The translations under genes and the position numbers were made by a program. Under the pieces are notes generated by a model. It searched no databases. It was not told where the DNA came from and saw only the letters and a list, made by a program, of their open reading frames with translations. A stretch of DNA of 18,712 nucleotides, from positions 1 through 18,712 of the forward strand of contig JAKISY010000092.1 of assembly GCA_021648365.1 (NCBI GenBank). Direction: 5' to 3'. Below are positions 1 through 7,537 of this stretch, piece after piece. This stretch comes from Verrucomicrobiales bacterium. GTDB lineage: Bacteria; Verrucomicrobiota; Verrucomicrobiia; Verrucomicrobiales; DEV007. Numbering within the stretch: the first letter of the stretch is position 1; the number at the start of each line of letters is the position of its first letter.

Positions 1-1
1 C

Positions 2-280
2 AGTGATGACTATTACAACTTGAAAGAAGCCTCCAAACCTGAAAATCAGGTTCAGGAAGTCATTCAGAGCTGGGATGCCATATCTAGTTTTGCAGGAATC
101 AAGGAGTCTCCAGCGCTTGCTCTGTGTGGTGATTGGCTCAACCAAGCAAAACAACTTTACGACGAAATTGGAGCAAGTCCGGGTATGCGCCTCACTGGAC
201 GATCAAATTGCAATCATATTGATGCCCTTCAAGACGGGGTCAAACTATTTGCCGAGCTTGCTGAGATCGACCTGAGCTGA
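2..280 (+). CDS. 3' end of an unrecognised gene (partial at left edge)
   Basis: This frame is open from the first bases of the window to the TGA at 278-280, giving about 92 residues, so it is most simply the C-terminal end of a gene that starts upstream. A TTG at 20 could serve as an internal start, but codons before it are also open (Ser-Asp-Asp-Tyr-Tyr-Asn). The residues are mixed and soluble in character (segments such as QEVIQSWDAI and DGVKLFAELAEI look like amphipathic helices), with no membrane segment, signal peptide or metal motif. I do not recognise the family. Its last 36 bases overlap the 3' end of the convergent nuclease-like gene at 245-820. The reading frame may be real but the product is unknown. 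Confidence 0.45.
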   Translation, partial: SDDYYNLKEASKPENQVQEVIQSWDAISSFAGIKESPALALCGDWLNQAKQLYDEIGASPGMRLTGRSNCNHIDALQDGVKLFAELAEIDLS

Positions 281-820
281 GATCTGCGCAATAGCTTTCT
301 GGCGAGCGGCGGGGCTGAGGGCTTTGACTCGTGTTGGGGTGTAATATTTTCTGATGCGCTGAGTTGATTTCTCAAATGACCATAAACCCACTCGGTGCTC
401 CTCAAATATAGCAAGGTTCGAAATTGCTGAGTTGGCGTTTTCGTGGGGCATCAACACAATGGCCTTGTCAGAAAAATACCGATAACGGTAGGCTTGCTGA
501 AGTGCCTGTTGCCAGTTTTTCAGTTTTGCCTCAAAGGCGATAAGTGTTCTGCGCTGCAATATTTTTTCGATGGAAAGTGCGGTGAATTCCTCATCACCGT
601 GTTGATGATTCCATGCGATCCACACCAAGTCAGCTACTCCCAGTTGTGGTTGGGCAAACTCATTGGCGGCAATTCCACCGCCTACCTGAGTAAAGTAAGC
701 GCGTTCAAATGCTCTGAGGAAATTAGACTCCCCACGCTTACGACCGACTTCGGGACCAAAGTTCCGACGACTGTTATATGCTTTTGAGCGAATGCGATAA
801 ACTGGAGGTGAAAATTCCAT
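245..820 (-). CDS. PD-(D/E)XK nuclease-like protein
   Basis: A 191-residue soluble protein starting at ATG 820. The visible signal is a nuclease-type core: Gly61-Val-Ala-Asp64, then a strand ending in Glu97-Ala-Lys99 (LIAFEAKLKNW), followed by a Gln/Tyr-rich helix (ALQQAYRYRY, 106-115) and a further strand (KAIVLMP, 119-125). Asp...Glu-x-Lys followed by a Q-x-x-x-Y helix is the usual signature of the PD-(D/E)XK fold, which covers restriction and repair nucleases and some inactive relatives. A preceding acidic residue (Glu40 or Glu54) could complete the metal site. There is no DNA-recognition domain and no methyltransferase next door, so a restriction-modification role is not supported. The 3' end overlaps the upstream partial gene. 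Fold assignment is by motif only; the biological role is unknown. Confidence 0.6.
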   Translation of the reverse strand: MEFSPPVYRIRSKAYNSRRNFGPEVGRKRGESNFLRAFERAYFTQVGGGIAANEFAQPQLGVADLVWIAWNHQHGDEEFTALSIEKILQRRTLIAFEAKLKNWQQALQQAYRYRYFSDKAIVLMPHENANSAISNLAIFEEHRVGLWSFEKSTQRIRKYYTPTRVKALSPAARQKAIAQISAQVDLSKLGK

Positions 821-1142
821 GTGCAGGGATTATCTCACGTTATGGGAAATTGTTCAATTGAAAATGAATCCTTGGGTGTGCGCTGGCAGGGTGATTGACG
901 ATGGGACGTGCGCTATAAAAAAACGCAAACCGTGAACTGGGTGGCGTATTTCACGACGCTTTGCCTGTCCCTAAATGTCTTAGGAAGTTGGTTGCCGGTC
1001 CAAGCTAAAAGCGGGCTTGTCATGGATGAACAGAAGTCGTAACTTACTTGCATTGGATGTTATTCTTGTCTGCGGCCATTTGCCTTCGGGCAGTATGTTC
1101 CGCTGTCTTGCTACGCTGCGGCTGCGGCTAAACTTTTTTGAA
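821..1142. other. 322-base spacer, no firmly supported gene
   Basis: This stretch lies between the divergent starts at 820 (minus) and 1143 (plus), so it should carry promoters for both, but I cannot pick convincing -35/-10 boxes. It contains a signal-peptide-like small ORF (908-1042, listed separately). A short hairpin at 1081-1092 has a four-base stem closing a TTCG loop. A repetitive GCTGCG-rich run follows near 1113-1130. The frame of the downstream gene is open back to a TTG at 1017, but those extra 42 codons look non-coding or relic. Nothing else is apparent. Confidence 0.5.
908..1042 (+). CDS. small signal-peptide-like ORF, possible gene relic
   Basis: A 44-codon frame starting at GTG 908 and ending in TAA 1040-1042. 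The translation begins with a basic stretch (Arg-Tyr-Lys-Lys), continues through a hydrophobic segment around WVAYFTTLCLSLNVLGSWL, and reaches a Val-Gln-Ala that would suit signal peptidase I, followed by about ten polar residues before the stop. That layout resembles an exported protein truncated just after its signal peptide. A stop codon at 896-898 prevents an earlier start, and there is no ribosome-binding site. It may be a tiny secreted peptide, the 5' remnant of a decayed gene, or chance. If a frameshift lies near 1020-1040, it would join the frame that runs into the gene at 1143. Confidence 0.22.
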   Translation: MRYKKTQTVNWVAYFTTLCLSLNVLGSWLPVQAKSGLVMDEQKS

Positions 1143-1706
1143 ATGACCAATATAGACCTAAATAGTTACGATGATCTCAACCCTAGCATACTGAGAGCTG
1201 TGTTGGAGAAGCTGTGCCAGGATGATATGGAGGTTCGGGCGAAGGCGGCGCTCATTGTTGATGAGTTATTAAATGCCGTTGATTTCCAGCAAATCGCCGA
1301 AGATGTGTTTTACTGTTTGCATGATATCGAGGTTGATGACCTTTGGAGCCGATCGGGGGCAACACGTTATGGATACACCTCTCCAGAAGAGATGGCGGTG
1401 CAGATGCTTGAAGAGGAACTACAGCCTTATCAAGATGAAATTGCTAAGCTCATGAGATTAAAACAAGGCGCCGCTGCTGCGGAATATTGTAAAGGAGTCC
1501 TGTTAGGGATTTATCGTTACGAAAAGGGAGCGAAGTCCGAGTTTAAAGATTGGTCAGAGGATCTTCCAAGGGAGTGTTTTCAATTTCAATTAAAGACTTG
1601 GCGGGGTTTGGAGTCCGAATCAGGTAGGCATGTGCAAATGGCTGCTTTTTTGGAAAAAAACTGTAATGATTGGAGCGAGGCAGCTCAAGCCTCTGTTGGC
1701 TTCTGA
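1143..1706 (+). CDS. conserved-looking hypothetical protein, 187 residues
   Basis: A soluble, acidic, mainly helical protein. I chose ATG 1143 because the preceding in-frame residues (from TTG 1017) are low-complexity and unlike coding sequence, while from 1143 the composition becomes protein-like. Notable stretches are a central acidic segment (HDIEVDDLW), a Gly-Tyr-x-x-Pro-Glu-Glu turn before a long helix, and Tyr-Cys-Lys-Gly-Val-Leu-Leu-Gly-Ile-Tyr-Arg-Tyr. The last resembles, from memory, the C-terminal part of uncharacterised proteins found with SWIM zinc fingers (C-x-G-x-x-L-G-L-Y-R), but no SWIM cysteines are present here. I cannot assign a function. Its last 22 bases overlap the convergent cNMP-domain gene. 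Confidence 0.65.
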   Translation: MTNIDLNSYDDLNPSILRAVLEKLCQDDMEVRAKAALIVDELLNAVDFQQIAEDVFYCLHDIEVDDLWSRSGATRYGYTSPEEMAVQMLEEELQPYQDEIAKLMRLKQGAAAAEYCKGVLLGIYRYEKGAKSEFKDWSEDLPRECFQFQLKTWRGLESESGRHVQMAAFLEKNCNDWSEAAQASVGF

Positions 1707-2143
1707 TGATGAATCAGGCTTTCTAGCACTTCGTCGACCATGCCGAGGTGGTCGTCGTTGGAGGAGAATTGTTGTTGCAGGTCGACGAGGTAGGAGGTGA
1801 CGGACTTGAGTCGGGTGGCGAGTAAGACGGCGATGTGGTAGTTGAGCTCGGGGTGGTTTTGTAACAGGGTTTTGCCGTCTTCGATGACGTAGAACACTGA
1901 GTCGCTGGTGGTTTTGACGGTTGCCATGGCCTTGCCGCCGATCAGGACGGATATTTCTCCGAACCAGGCTCCGCGGTTGGAGATGGTGGCTAGCTCGACT
2001 TCCTGTTTGCACACTTCGACGCTGCCTTGTTTGAGGATGTAGAGAGAGGAGCTGGCTTGACCTTCTTCGATGACGGTCTCTCCAGCGGGGTAGGAGCGTT
2101 CGGGGATTCCGGATGCGGCGCAAATTTCGACGGTTGATTTCAT
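1685..2143 (-). CDS. single-domain cyclic-nucleotide-binding-type protein
   Basis: A 152-residue protein that is essentially one cNMP-binding (CAP/PKA-regulatory) beta-roll. The typical opening (Tyr-Pro-Ala-Gly-Glu-Thr-Val-Ile-Glu-Glu-Gly, 18-28) is followed by LYILKQGSVEV (34-44). The phosphate-binding cassette starts at Phe61-Gly-Glu63, and a C-terminal helix runs from about 100. There is no helix-turn-helix after it, so it is not a CRP-type repressor or activator by itself. In the cassette, the position normally held by the Arg that contacts the cyclic phosphate is Ala72 (Lys71-Ala72-Met-Ala-Thr-Val), so classic cAMP/cGMP binding is doubtful. I used ATG 2143 because residues upstream of it (from 2212) are not domain-like. 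It diverges from the transporter operon at 2370; a regulatory link is possible but only positional. Confidence 0.85.
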   Translation of the reverse strand: MKSTVEICAASGIPERSYPAGETVIEEGQASSSLYILKQGSVEVCKQEVELATISNRGAWFGEISVLIGGKAMATVKTTSDSVFYVIEDGKTLLQNHPELNYHIAVLLATRLKSVTSYLVDLQQQFSSNDDHLGMVDEVLESLIHHQKPTEA

Positions 2144-2228
2144 GGTTGATAGCAAAGTCGGGTGACGGGGAATGGCAAGGGAAAGTGGCAAGTAGTTCAC
2201 ACTACACGACAAAAATTTGATTCATTGT

Positions 2229-2274
2229 AAGGCTGCCGTTTCGGCTGCCTTGTGTATAGATGAATAGATACAAG
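2229..2274. promoter_or_regulatory. two adjacent inverted repeats in the divergent promoter region
   Basis: The first repeat, 2229-2251, has ten-base arms (AAGGCTGCCG and CGGCTGCCTT) around a TTT loop, pairing at nine of ten positions. The second, 2249-2274, has arms CTTGT(G)TAT and ATACAAG with one bulged base. They lie between the divergent starts of the cNMP-domain gene (2143) and the transporter operon (2370). Neither has a T-tract, so an intrinsic terminator is unlikely. They could be protein-binding sites or a leader structure of the operon transcript. I see no purine-riboswitch core in the leader. Confidence 0.4.
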
Positions 2275-2369
2275 CTATTTTGAGTGAGTAACCCAGAGGA
2301 TTGATGTGGCGGGTATTCTGGTTGAATCCTTGAGCTGCGAGATTAGGGTGCGACTTCTATTATTCTCTC

Positions 2370-5309
2370 ATGCTGCATAATTTCCAACGTCTGATATTGG
2401 GATTCGCTTTAATTTTCGCGACTTCTGCTTTGCTGTTGTTTTCCGATCTGGGATCGCGGATCAAACCTGAGGCGGGGGTGAAGAGTGGTCGCACGATGCG
2501 GGTTGCGCTGTTGCAACACGCTTCGCAGACGGTGTTGGATGATGGGCGTGAGGGCATGATTGCGGGTCTGAAGGAGCAAGGTTGGATTGAGGGCGAGAAC
2601 CTTGAGATCAAGTTGTTCAACGCGCAGGGTGATATGCCGACGGCGCAGGCGATCGCGACGACGATGGTGGCTGGGGATTATGACTTGCTGATGTCAGTGA
2701 GCACGCCGTCGTTGCAGGCAGTTGCCAATGCCAACAAGGCGGGCAGGGTCAATCATGTGTTTGGTTTGGTGACGGATCCTTATGGTGCGGGTGTTGGGAT
2801 TAGCCGAGAGGATCACTTGCGGCACCCTGCGCATTTGGCGGGTTATGCTACGATGCAACCGGTGAAGCTGGCTTTTGAAACGGCACGTGAAATGAATCCC
2901 AAGCTGTCAGAGGTGGGGGTGGTGTGGAATGCTTCTGAATCCAATTCGCTGGCTCAGCTTGAGATTGCGCGCAAAGTGTGTGCGGATATGGGGATTGAGT
3001 TGAAAGAAAGTCCGGTGGACAATTCTGCGGGGGTGGGTGAGGCGGCAGCGGCACTGGTGGCGCGTGGCGTGCAGGCGATCTGGGTGCCGGGGGATGTGAC
3101 GGTGATCGTGGGTATTGATCCGCTGATCGCTGCTGCTAACAAAGCGCGTATTCCCGTGTTCACTGTGATCCCGCCCAATGTGGAAAAGGGCGTATTGTTT
3201 GACGTGGGTGCGGATTATCGACAGGTGGGGCATCAGACGGGTCTGCTGGCGGGCGACATTCTTAATGGGCGCGATCCCAAGAGCGTGAAGATTGATAATT
3301 TCATGCCCGAGGTGTTGATGCTCAATGAGCAGGTTTTAGCGAAATTGAGTAAGGACTGGTTGCTTCCGGCGGTTTTTGCAGAGCGTGCTCAGTTGCGAAT
3401 TGATGCGGATGGTAAGCCGCATCAAAAGGCAAAAGAACCAGAGGAGTTGATCGCTATTTCTCCCGAACCTGGGCGTGTTTACAAAATGGCTTTGGCTTAT
3501 TTTGCGCCGGAGGAGAGTTTTGAATTGTGTCAGAAGGGGCTATTTGATGGCTTGGAAGAACTGGGTTTTGTCGAGGGTGAGAATTTAAAGGTTAGCCGTT
3601 CTCACGCGCAAGCTGAGATGGTGAATATCCGGCCGATGATGGTGAATTTTGATAGTAGCGACATCGATGTGATCGTTGCTTTTTCTACTCCGGTTCTACA
3701 GGGGGCGATTGCGGCGGTCAAACAACATCCGGTGGTATTTACTTTTGTGACAGACCCCATCGCGGCGGGCGCGGGTAAAAGTTTCACTGATCATCATCCC
3801 AATGTGACGGGGATTGGGTCGATGCCGCCGCTGGCAGATACCTTGAGGCTGACGAAGAAAGCTCTGCCGAATATCAAGACCTTGGGCACTTTGTATAATA
3901 GTGGCGAAGCGAATTCGGTGAAAGAGGTCAGTCTGTTGCGAGAAATCTGTGCCGACATGGATTTGAAACTGATTGAAATGACGGCGGCGAACACCAGTGA
4001 GGTGATTCAGGCTGCGCAGGCTCTGGTGAGCCGTCGAGTGGATGCGATCTATGTGCCTGCGGACAACATGGTTTACCAGGCTTTCAGCGCGGTTGTGAAA
4101 ACAGCGGACACGGCAAGGATCCCTTTGATCAATAGTGATGCCAATATGGATGGACCGATTATTTCTATTGGACCGGGTTATTATTACAGTGGTAAATCGG
4201 CAGCGGAACCTTTGGCGCGAGTTTTTCTAGGTGAGAGTCCAGCGAATATTGCGATGAAGAATGTATCGGTGAATGAGGGCAGGTTCAATCGCAAGGTGGC
4301 GGATCGGTTGGGGATTAAAGTGCCAGCGGAGGTGATCAAAAAAATCGAAAGTTCTGGGGAAGCTCCGCAAAAGACGCTCAAGAGAGCGGAGATCAATCCT
4401 AACCCGTCAGGTAAAAAATGGAAAATTTCGCTGGCGGCTTATGTGGAGTCGCCGCCTTTTGAGCAAGCTATAGAAGGAATCAAAAAAGTGCTGGAGGACA
4501 GCGAGTTGAAAGAGGGAGTGGATTACACTTTTAAAATGCGTAATGCGCAAGGTGATGTTGCTGTGCTCAATGGAATCTTTGATGCGATTTTGACCGAACG
4601 AGCTGATTTGGTGGTTCCTCTGTCCACTCCTGCTTTGCAGATAGCTATTAGAAAAATAAAAGAGGTGCCGGTGGTGTTCGGCGTGGTTGCTGATCCAGTC
4701 ATCGCCGGTGCGGGGAGAAGTTATACGGATCATTTAGCTAATGTCACCGGCGTGGCGGTGGCTGCGCCTGTGGCCGAAATGTTGGATAGAGTAGAGCGGT
4801 ATTTCCCACAATATAAAAGATTGGGAACTCTTTTTTGTCCTGGGGAGCCTAACTCTGAAAATACCAAACAGCAATTGCAGCGGGAATGCGAAAAACGGGG
4901 GTTAGTATTGGTAGTGGTAGCGGCTAATACTCCACTGGAACTTTCGGATGCCGCCTTGGCTTTGATGTCCCGTCCGATTGATGCGGTGTTGCAGATCCCG
5001 GACAACTTGTCGTCTTCGGGTTTTTCGGCGATCTCGCGAGCCGCGCGGCAGTCTCGCAAACCGTTGATCAGCTTGAACAGTGTCACCGTAGAAGTGGGTG
5101 CAGCTTATGCGATGGGGCGCGATTATTACAATTCCGGCGAAGAAACGGGGAAGGTGATTTTGCAAGTGATCGCGGGAGCGGATGTGGAGAAGATCCCTTT
5201 CAGGTTATCTCCGAAAACTTACTCAGCTGCCAGTCTGGAAAACGCTGAGAAACTGGGCATGACTTTGCCGCCAGCTTTACTGAAAGAAGTAAAGGATCTC
5301 AAACCGTGA
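2370..5309 (+). CDS. triple-domain ABC transporter substrate-binding protein (TrpX-like, PF04392 type)
   Basis: This 979-residue protein is three tandem copies of a periplasmic binding domain usually found singly at about 320 residues. A hydrophobic segment at 8-24 serves as signal peptide or inner-membrane anchor; no lipobox is evident. The copies span roughly 42-342, 371-665 and 684-974. Equivalent motifs recur: STPSLQ/STPVLQ/STPALQ (111, 439, 752), TDPYGAG/TDPIAAG/ADPVIAG (135, 461, 774) and NASESNS/NSGEANS/CPGEPNS (187, 510, 823). Copies 2 and 3 keep the family's Asn-Val-Thr-Gly and a Pro-x(0-1)-Asp-Asn element; copy 1 has His-Leu-Ala-Gly, a three-residue longer loop and Pro-Gly-Asp. It should capture ligand in the periplasm for the permease and ATPase encoded at 6576 and 7538. 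Relatives are linked to aromatic amino acids (TrpX), but the substrate here is not known. First gene of the operon. Confidence 0.92.
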   Translation: MLHNFQRLILGFALIFATSALLLFSDLGSRIKPEAGVKSGRTMRVALLQHASQTVLDDGREGMIAGLKEQGWIEGENLEIKLFNAQGDMPTAQAIATTMVAGDYDLLMSVSTPSLQAVANANKAGRVNHVFGLVTDPYGAGVGISREDHLRHPAHLAGYATMQPVKLAFETAREMNPKLSEVGVVWNASESNSLAQLEIARKVCADMGIELKESPVDNSAGVGEAAAALVARGVQAIWVPGDVTVIVGIDPLIAAANKARIPVFTVIPPNVEKGVLFDVGADYRQVGHQTGLLAGDILNGRDPKSVKIDNFMPEVLMLNEQVLAKLSKDWLLPAVFAERAQLRIDADGKPHQKAKEPEELIAISPEPGRVYKMALAYFAPEESFELCQKGLFDGLEELGFVEGENLKVSRSHAQAEMVNIRPMMVNFDSSDIDVIVAFSTPVLQGAIAAVKQHPVVFTFVTDPIAAGAGKSFTDHHPNVTGIGSMPPLADTLRLTKKALPNIKTLGTLYNSGEANSVKEVSLLREICADMDLKLIEMTAANTSEVIQAAQALVSRRVDAIYVPADNMVYQAFSAVVKTADTARIPLINSDANMDGPIISIGPGYYYSGKSAAEPLARVFLGESPANIAMKNVSVNEGRFNRKVADRLGIKVPAEVIKKIESSGEAPQKTLKRAEINPNPSGKKWKISLAAYVESPPFEQAIEGIKKVLEDSELKEGVDYTFKMRNAQGDVAVLNGIFDAILTERADLVVPLSTPALQIAIRKIKEVPVVFGVVADPVIAGAGRSYTDHLANVTGVAVAAPVAEMLDRVERYFPQYKRLGTLFCPGEPNSENTKQQLQRECEKRGLVLVVVAANTPLELSDAALALMSRPIDAVLQIPDNLSSSGFSAISRAARQSRKPLISLNSVTVEVGAAYAMGRDYYNSGEETGKVILQVIAGADVEKIPFRLSPKTYSAASLENAEKLGMTLPPALLKEVKDLKP

Positions 5310-5329
5310 CCCTTTGATTGTTTGATAGA

Positions 5330-6547
5330 ATGAAAATCACGACTCAAAAACAAAATGGCATCTACGTCCTGCATTTGGACGGACGACTTGATGCTGGGTG
5401 GTGTGACCCAGTGCAGACGGCTTTTGATGAGGCGGTGAAAGCTGGAGAACATCGGATGCATTTTGACATGGAGAAGGTGGTTTATTTGAGCTCAGCTGGT
5501 ATCCGGGTTTTGATCACCAGCCACAGGCAGTTGCTCGGTGTCAGTGGTTTGTTTGGAATTGTCAATCCTTCGACTTTTGTGAGAAAGGTTATGGATCTTG
5601 CTGGACTGGAGGAATTGTTGGTGAGCGATGATGCTGACAGTTCGCAGCAAACTGAGGGCGGCGGTCGCACTCATCGTTCGGCTTCGGCGTCTTATGAACT
5701 GCTGGATGATCCTAGTCAGGCTTCTGCGGTGAAGGTGCAAAGCTCGGGCAAGATCAGTGCTCTGGCAGCAGGAAAAGAGGCTGCCGCTACAGAGAATGTG
5801 AAATTTGGCCCCGCTACTTTTGCGCTCGGTGTTGGTGCGTTGGGAGCAGATGCCGAGGATATTGATTCTCGGATGGGGGAGTTCATTGCGGTGGCGGGCT
5901 GTGCGGCTTATCAACCGACCGATGGCTCCAATCGTCCCGATTACATGGTGACCGAGGGCAACCTGCTTCCCGAGGGGCAATTACTGGTGGGATTGACGGG
6001 AGATGTGCCGGGCTGTTTGATTCGTTTTGAAGCGGATAGCGAGCAGGGGTCGGTGGGATTGACCGAGCTTTTTCAGACAGCTCTTGAACTTTCAGGAAAA
6101 ACGGCGATTGCAGTCATCGCGATCACAGAAACGTCTGGCTTGGTGGGAACTTCCCTGCGCCAATCACCTGCACCTACTGGAAATAGAGCAGAGCGTTTTG
6201 CTTTTCCTGGAGTTAGAGATTGGCTGTCCTTCAGCAGTGATCGCAGTCACCGTGATTCGATTTCCTTGTTAGCTGGAGTGGTGGCAAAAGCGGGAACGTC
6301 GCTTGATGATTTTCTGCGTCCCTTGGCTCCAGAATCTCAACTACTTGGTCACCTTCACGCGGCGGCCTTTCACTACAAGCCGCTGCAAAAGGGGCGCATT
6401 GATTTGCATGAGTCGGTCAATGATTTGTTTTCTGGGGATACCTTGCAAAGTGTGCTGCATTTGCTCAGTGATCCGCGCGGGATTAACGGAGCTGGAGAAA
6501 GTGAATTTTATCGTGGGGCTGTGTGGTTGGCTCCTATTGCCTTTTAA
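5330..6547 (+). CDS. STAS-domain protein with uncharacterised C-terminal region
   Basis: A 405-residue cytoplasmic protein (ATG 5330 preferred over TTG 5318). Residues 1-100 are a STAS/anti-sigma-factor-antagonist domain: a short beta opening with LDGRLDA at 16-22, then Tyr-Leu-Ser54-Ser55-Ala-Gly-Ile-Arg, in which Ser54 matches the phosphorylated serine of SpoIIAA. The preceding Asp of SpoIIAA is Leu53, as in many homologues. A polar, Ser/Ala-rich linker (about 100-145) leads to about 260 residues I cannot assign. These contain FALGVGALGADAED, a Gly-Glu-Phe-Ile-Ala-Val motif and Gln-Pro-Thr-Asp, with no transmembrane segment. It lies 20 bases after the binding-protein gene and 28 before the permease gene, so it is co-transcribed. 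A likely partner is the RsbW-like domain on the last protein of the operon; that pairing is an inference. Confidence 0.85.
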   Translation: MKITTQKQNGIYVLHLDGRLDAGWCDPVQTAFDEAVKAGEHRMHFDMEKVVYLSSAGIRVLITSHRQLLGVSGLFGIVNPSTFVRKVMDLAGLEELLVSDDADSSQQTEGGGRTHRSASASYELLDDPSQASAVKVQSSGKISALAAGKEAAATENVKFGPATFALGVGALGADAEDIDSRMGEFIAVAGCAAYQPTDGSNRPDYMVTEGNLLPEGQLLVGLTGDVPGCLIRFEADSEQGSVGLTELFQTALELSGKTAIAVIAITETSGLVGTSLRQSPAPTGNRAERFAFPGVRDWLSFSSDRSHRDSISLLAGVVAKAGTSLDDFLRPLAPESQLLGHLHAAAFHYKPLQKGRIDLHESVNDLFSGDTLQSVLHLLSDPRGINGAGESEFYRGAVWLAPIAF

Positions 6548-6575
6548 TGTTTTTTGTTAAGTAGAATTTCCTGTC

Positions 6576-7505
6576 ATGACTCTTTTACTCGGTGCTTTTA
6601 CTATTGGCTTGATTCTCTCCCTGCTGGCGATGGGAGTGTATGTCTCTTTCCGCATTTTTGATGTGCCTGACATCACCACGGACGGATCGATCACTCTAGG
6701 TGCTGCGATTGCTGCGGTGTTATTGGTGAATGGATATAATCCGCTGGTGGCGACTGCGGCGGCTGCCGTCGGTGGTGCTGTGGCGGGATCGGTCACAGGA
6801 GTGTTGCACACACGATTCAAGATCAACGCATTGTTATCAGGTATCTTGGTGATGACCGCGCTCTACTCGGTGAATTTGCATGTGATGGGGCGTAGTAATA
6901 TCCCGCTGATGCAGGCTCGTACGCTGACAAGCTACAGTGAAAAAGCTGGCCAGTGGTTGATCGGGGCGAATGATTTTAATTTGTTCGGGTGGCGTGTTGG
7001 GGCGGGGGATGCCGCGGTGTTGGTCACCGCACTTTTGGCTGCTATCATCGTGGGATACGCTTTGTATTTGTTTTTCCGCACCAACGTAGGCACGGCGATG
7101 CGGGCGACGGGGAACAATCCGCAAATGATTCGTGCTTTGGGAGCCAATGTGGAGCGAAACATCATTCTCGGGCTGGCTCTTTCCAACGGTTTGGTAGCTT
7201 TGTCGGGAGCTTTGCTGGCTCAGTATCAGGGTTTTGCTGATGCGCAAATGGGGATCGGCATGGTGGTATGGGGGTTAGCTAGTGTGATTATTGGGGAGGC
7301 GTTGGTGGGCGGAAGCAGTTTGGGGCTTACGATTATAGGCACGATTTTAGGATCGGTCTTGTTCCGTTTGTTAGTAGCCATAGCTCTGCGCTGGGGGCTC
7401 AACCCGAATGATCTCAAATTGATCACCGCGTTGTTTGTATTTGCCGCTTTGGTACTACCTCGAGTGATGCGTCAGATGAAAGGGCGTCCGCGTTCCGCGG
7501 CTTAA
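6576..7505 (+). CDS. ABC transporter permease (TrpY-like, PF02653 type)
   Basis: A 309-residue, highly hydrophobic inner-membrane protein with about eight predicted spans. The N-terminus (GVYVSFRIFDVPDITTDGS) and LHTRFKINALLSGILVMTALYS (split here between 78-89 and 90-98) closely match TrpY-type permeases partnering PF04392 binding proteins. The cytoplasmic coupling loop is Ala174-Met-Arg-Ala-Thr-Gly-Asn-Asn-Pro and Ala-Leu-Gly-Ala-Asn (188-191 region), where the ATPase would dock. The length is normal for the family, so the partner binding protein is enlarged while the permease is not. The gene is 32 bases upstream of the ATPase gene. Only one permease gene is present, so a homodimer is expected. 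Confidence 0.93.
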   Translation: MTLLLGAFTIGLILSLLAMGVYVSFRIFDVPDITTDGSITLGAAIAAVLLVNGYNPLVATAAAAVGGAVAGSVTGVLHTRFKINALLSGILVMTALYSVNLHVMGRSNIPLMQARTLTSYSEKAGQWLIGANDFNLFGWRVGAGDAAVLVTALLAAIIVGYALYLFFRTNVGTAMRATGNNPQMIRALGANVERNIILGLALSNGLVALSGALLAQYQGFADAQMGIGMVVWGLASVIIGEALVGGSSLGLTIIGTILGSVLFRLLVAIALRWGLNPNDLKLITALFVFAALVLPRVMRQMKGRPRSAA

Positions 7506-7537
7506 TTTTTTATTTTTGAATCTAAACTGTTGACCCT

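Noticed and set aside
245..820. Restriction-modification system
   Set aside because: Only a nuclease-like fold is seen; there is no methyltransferase motif or specificity subunit nearby.
1017..1142. N-terminal extension of the 187-residue protein from TTG 1017
   Set aside because: The extra 42 residues are repetitive (Leu-Arg-Leu-Arg) and the sequence becomes protein-like only from ATG 1143.
1620..2123. 167-residue minus-strand frame, very Arg/Pro-rich
   Set aside because: Shadow of the cNMP-domain gene in another frame; composition is typical of an out-of-frame GC-rich reading.
2213..2369. Riboswitch (purine or other) in the operon leader
   Set aside because: Considered because of the nucleobase permease, but the conserved purine-aptamer core and three-way junction are not visible; only the two inverted repeats are supported.
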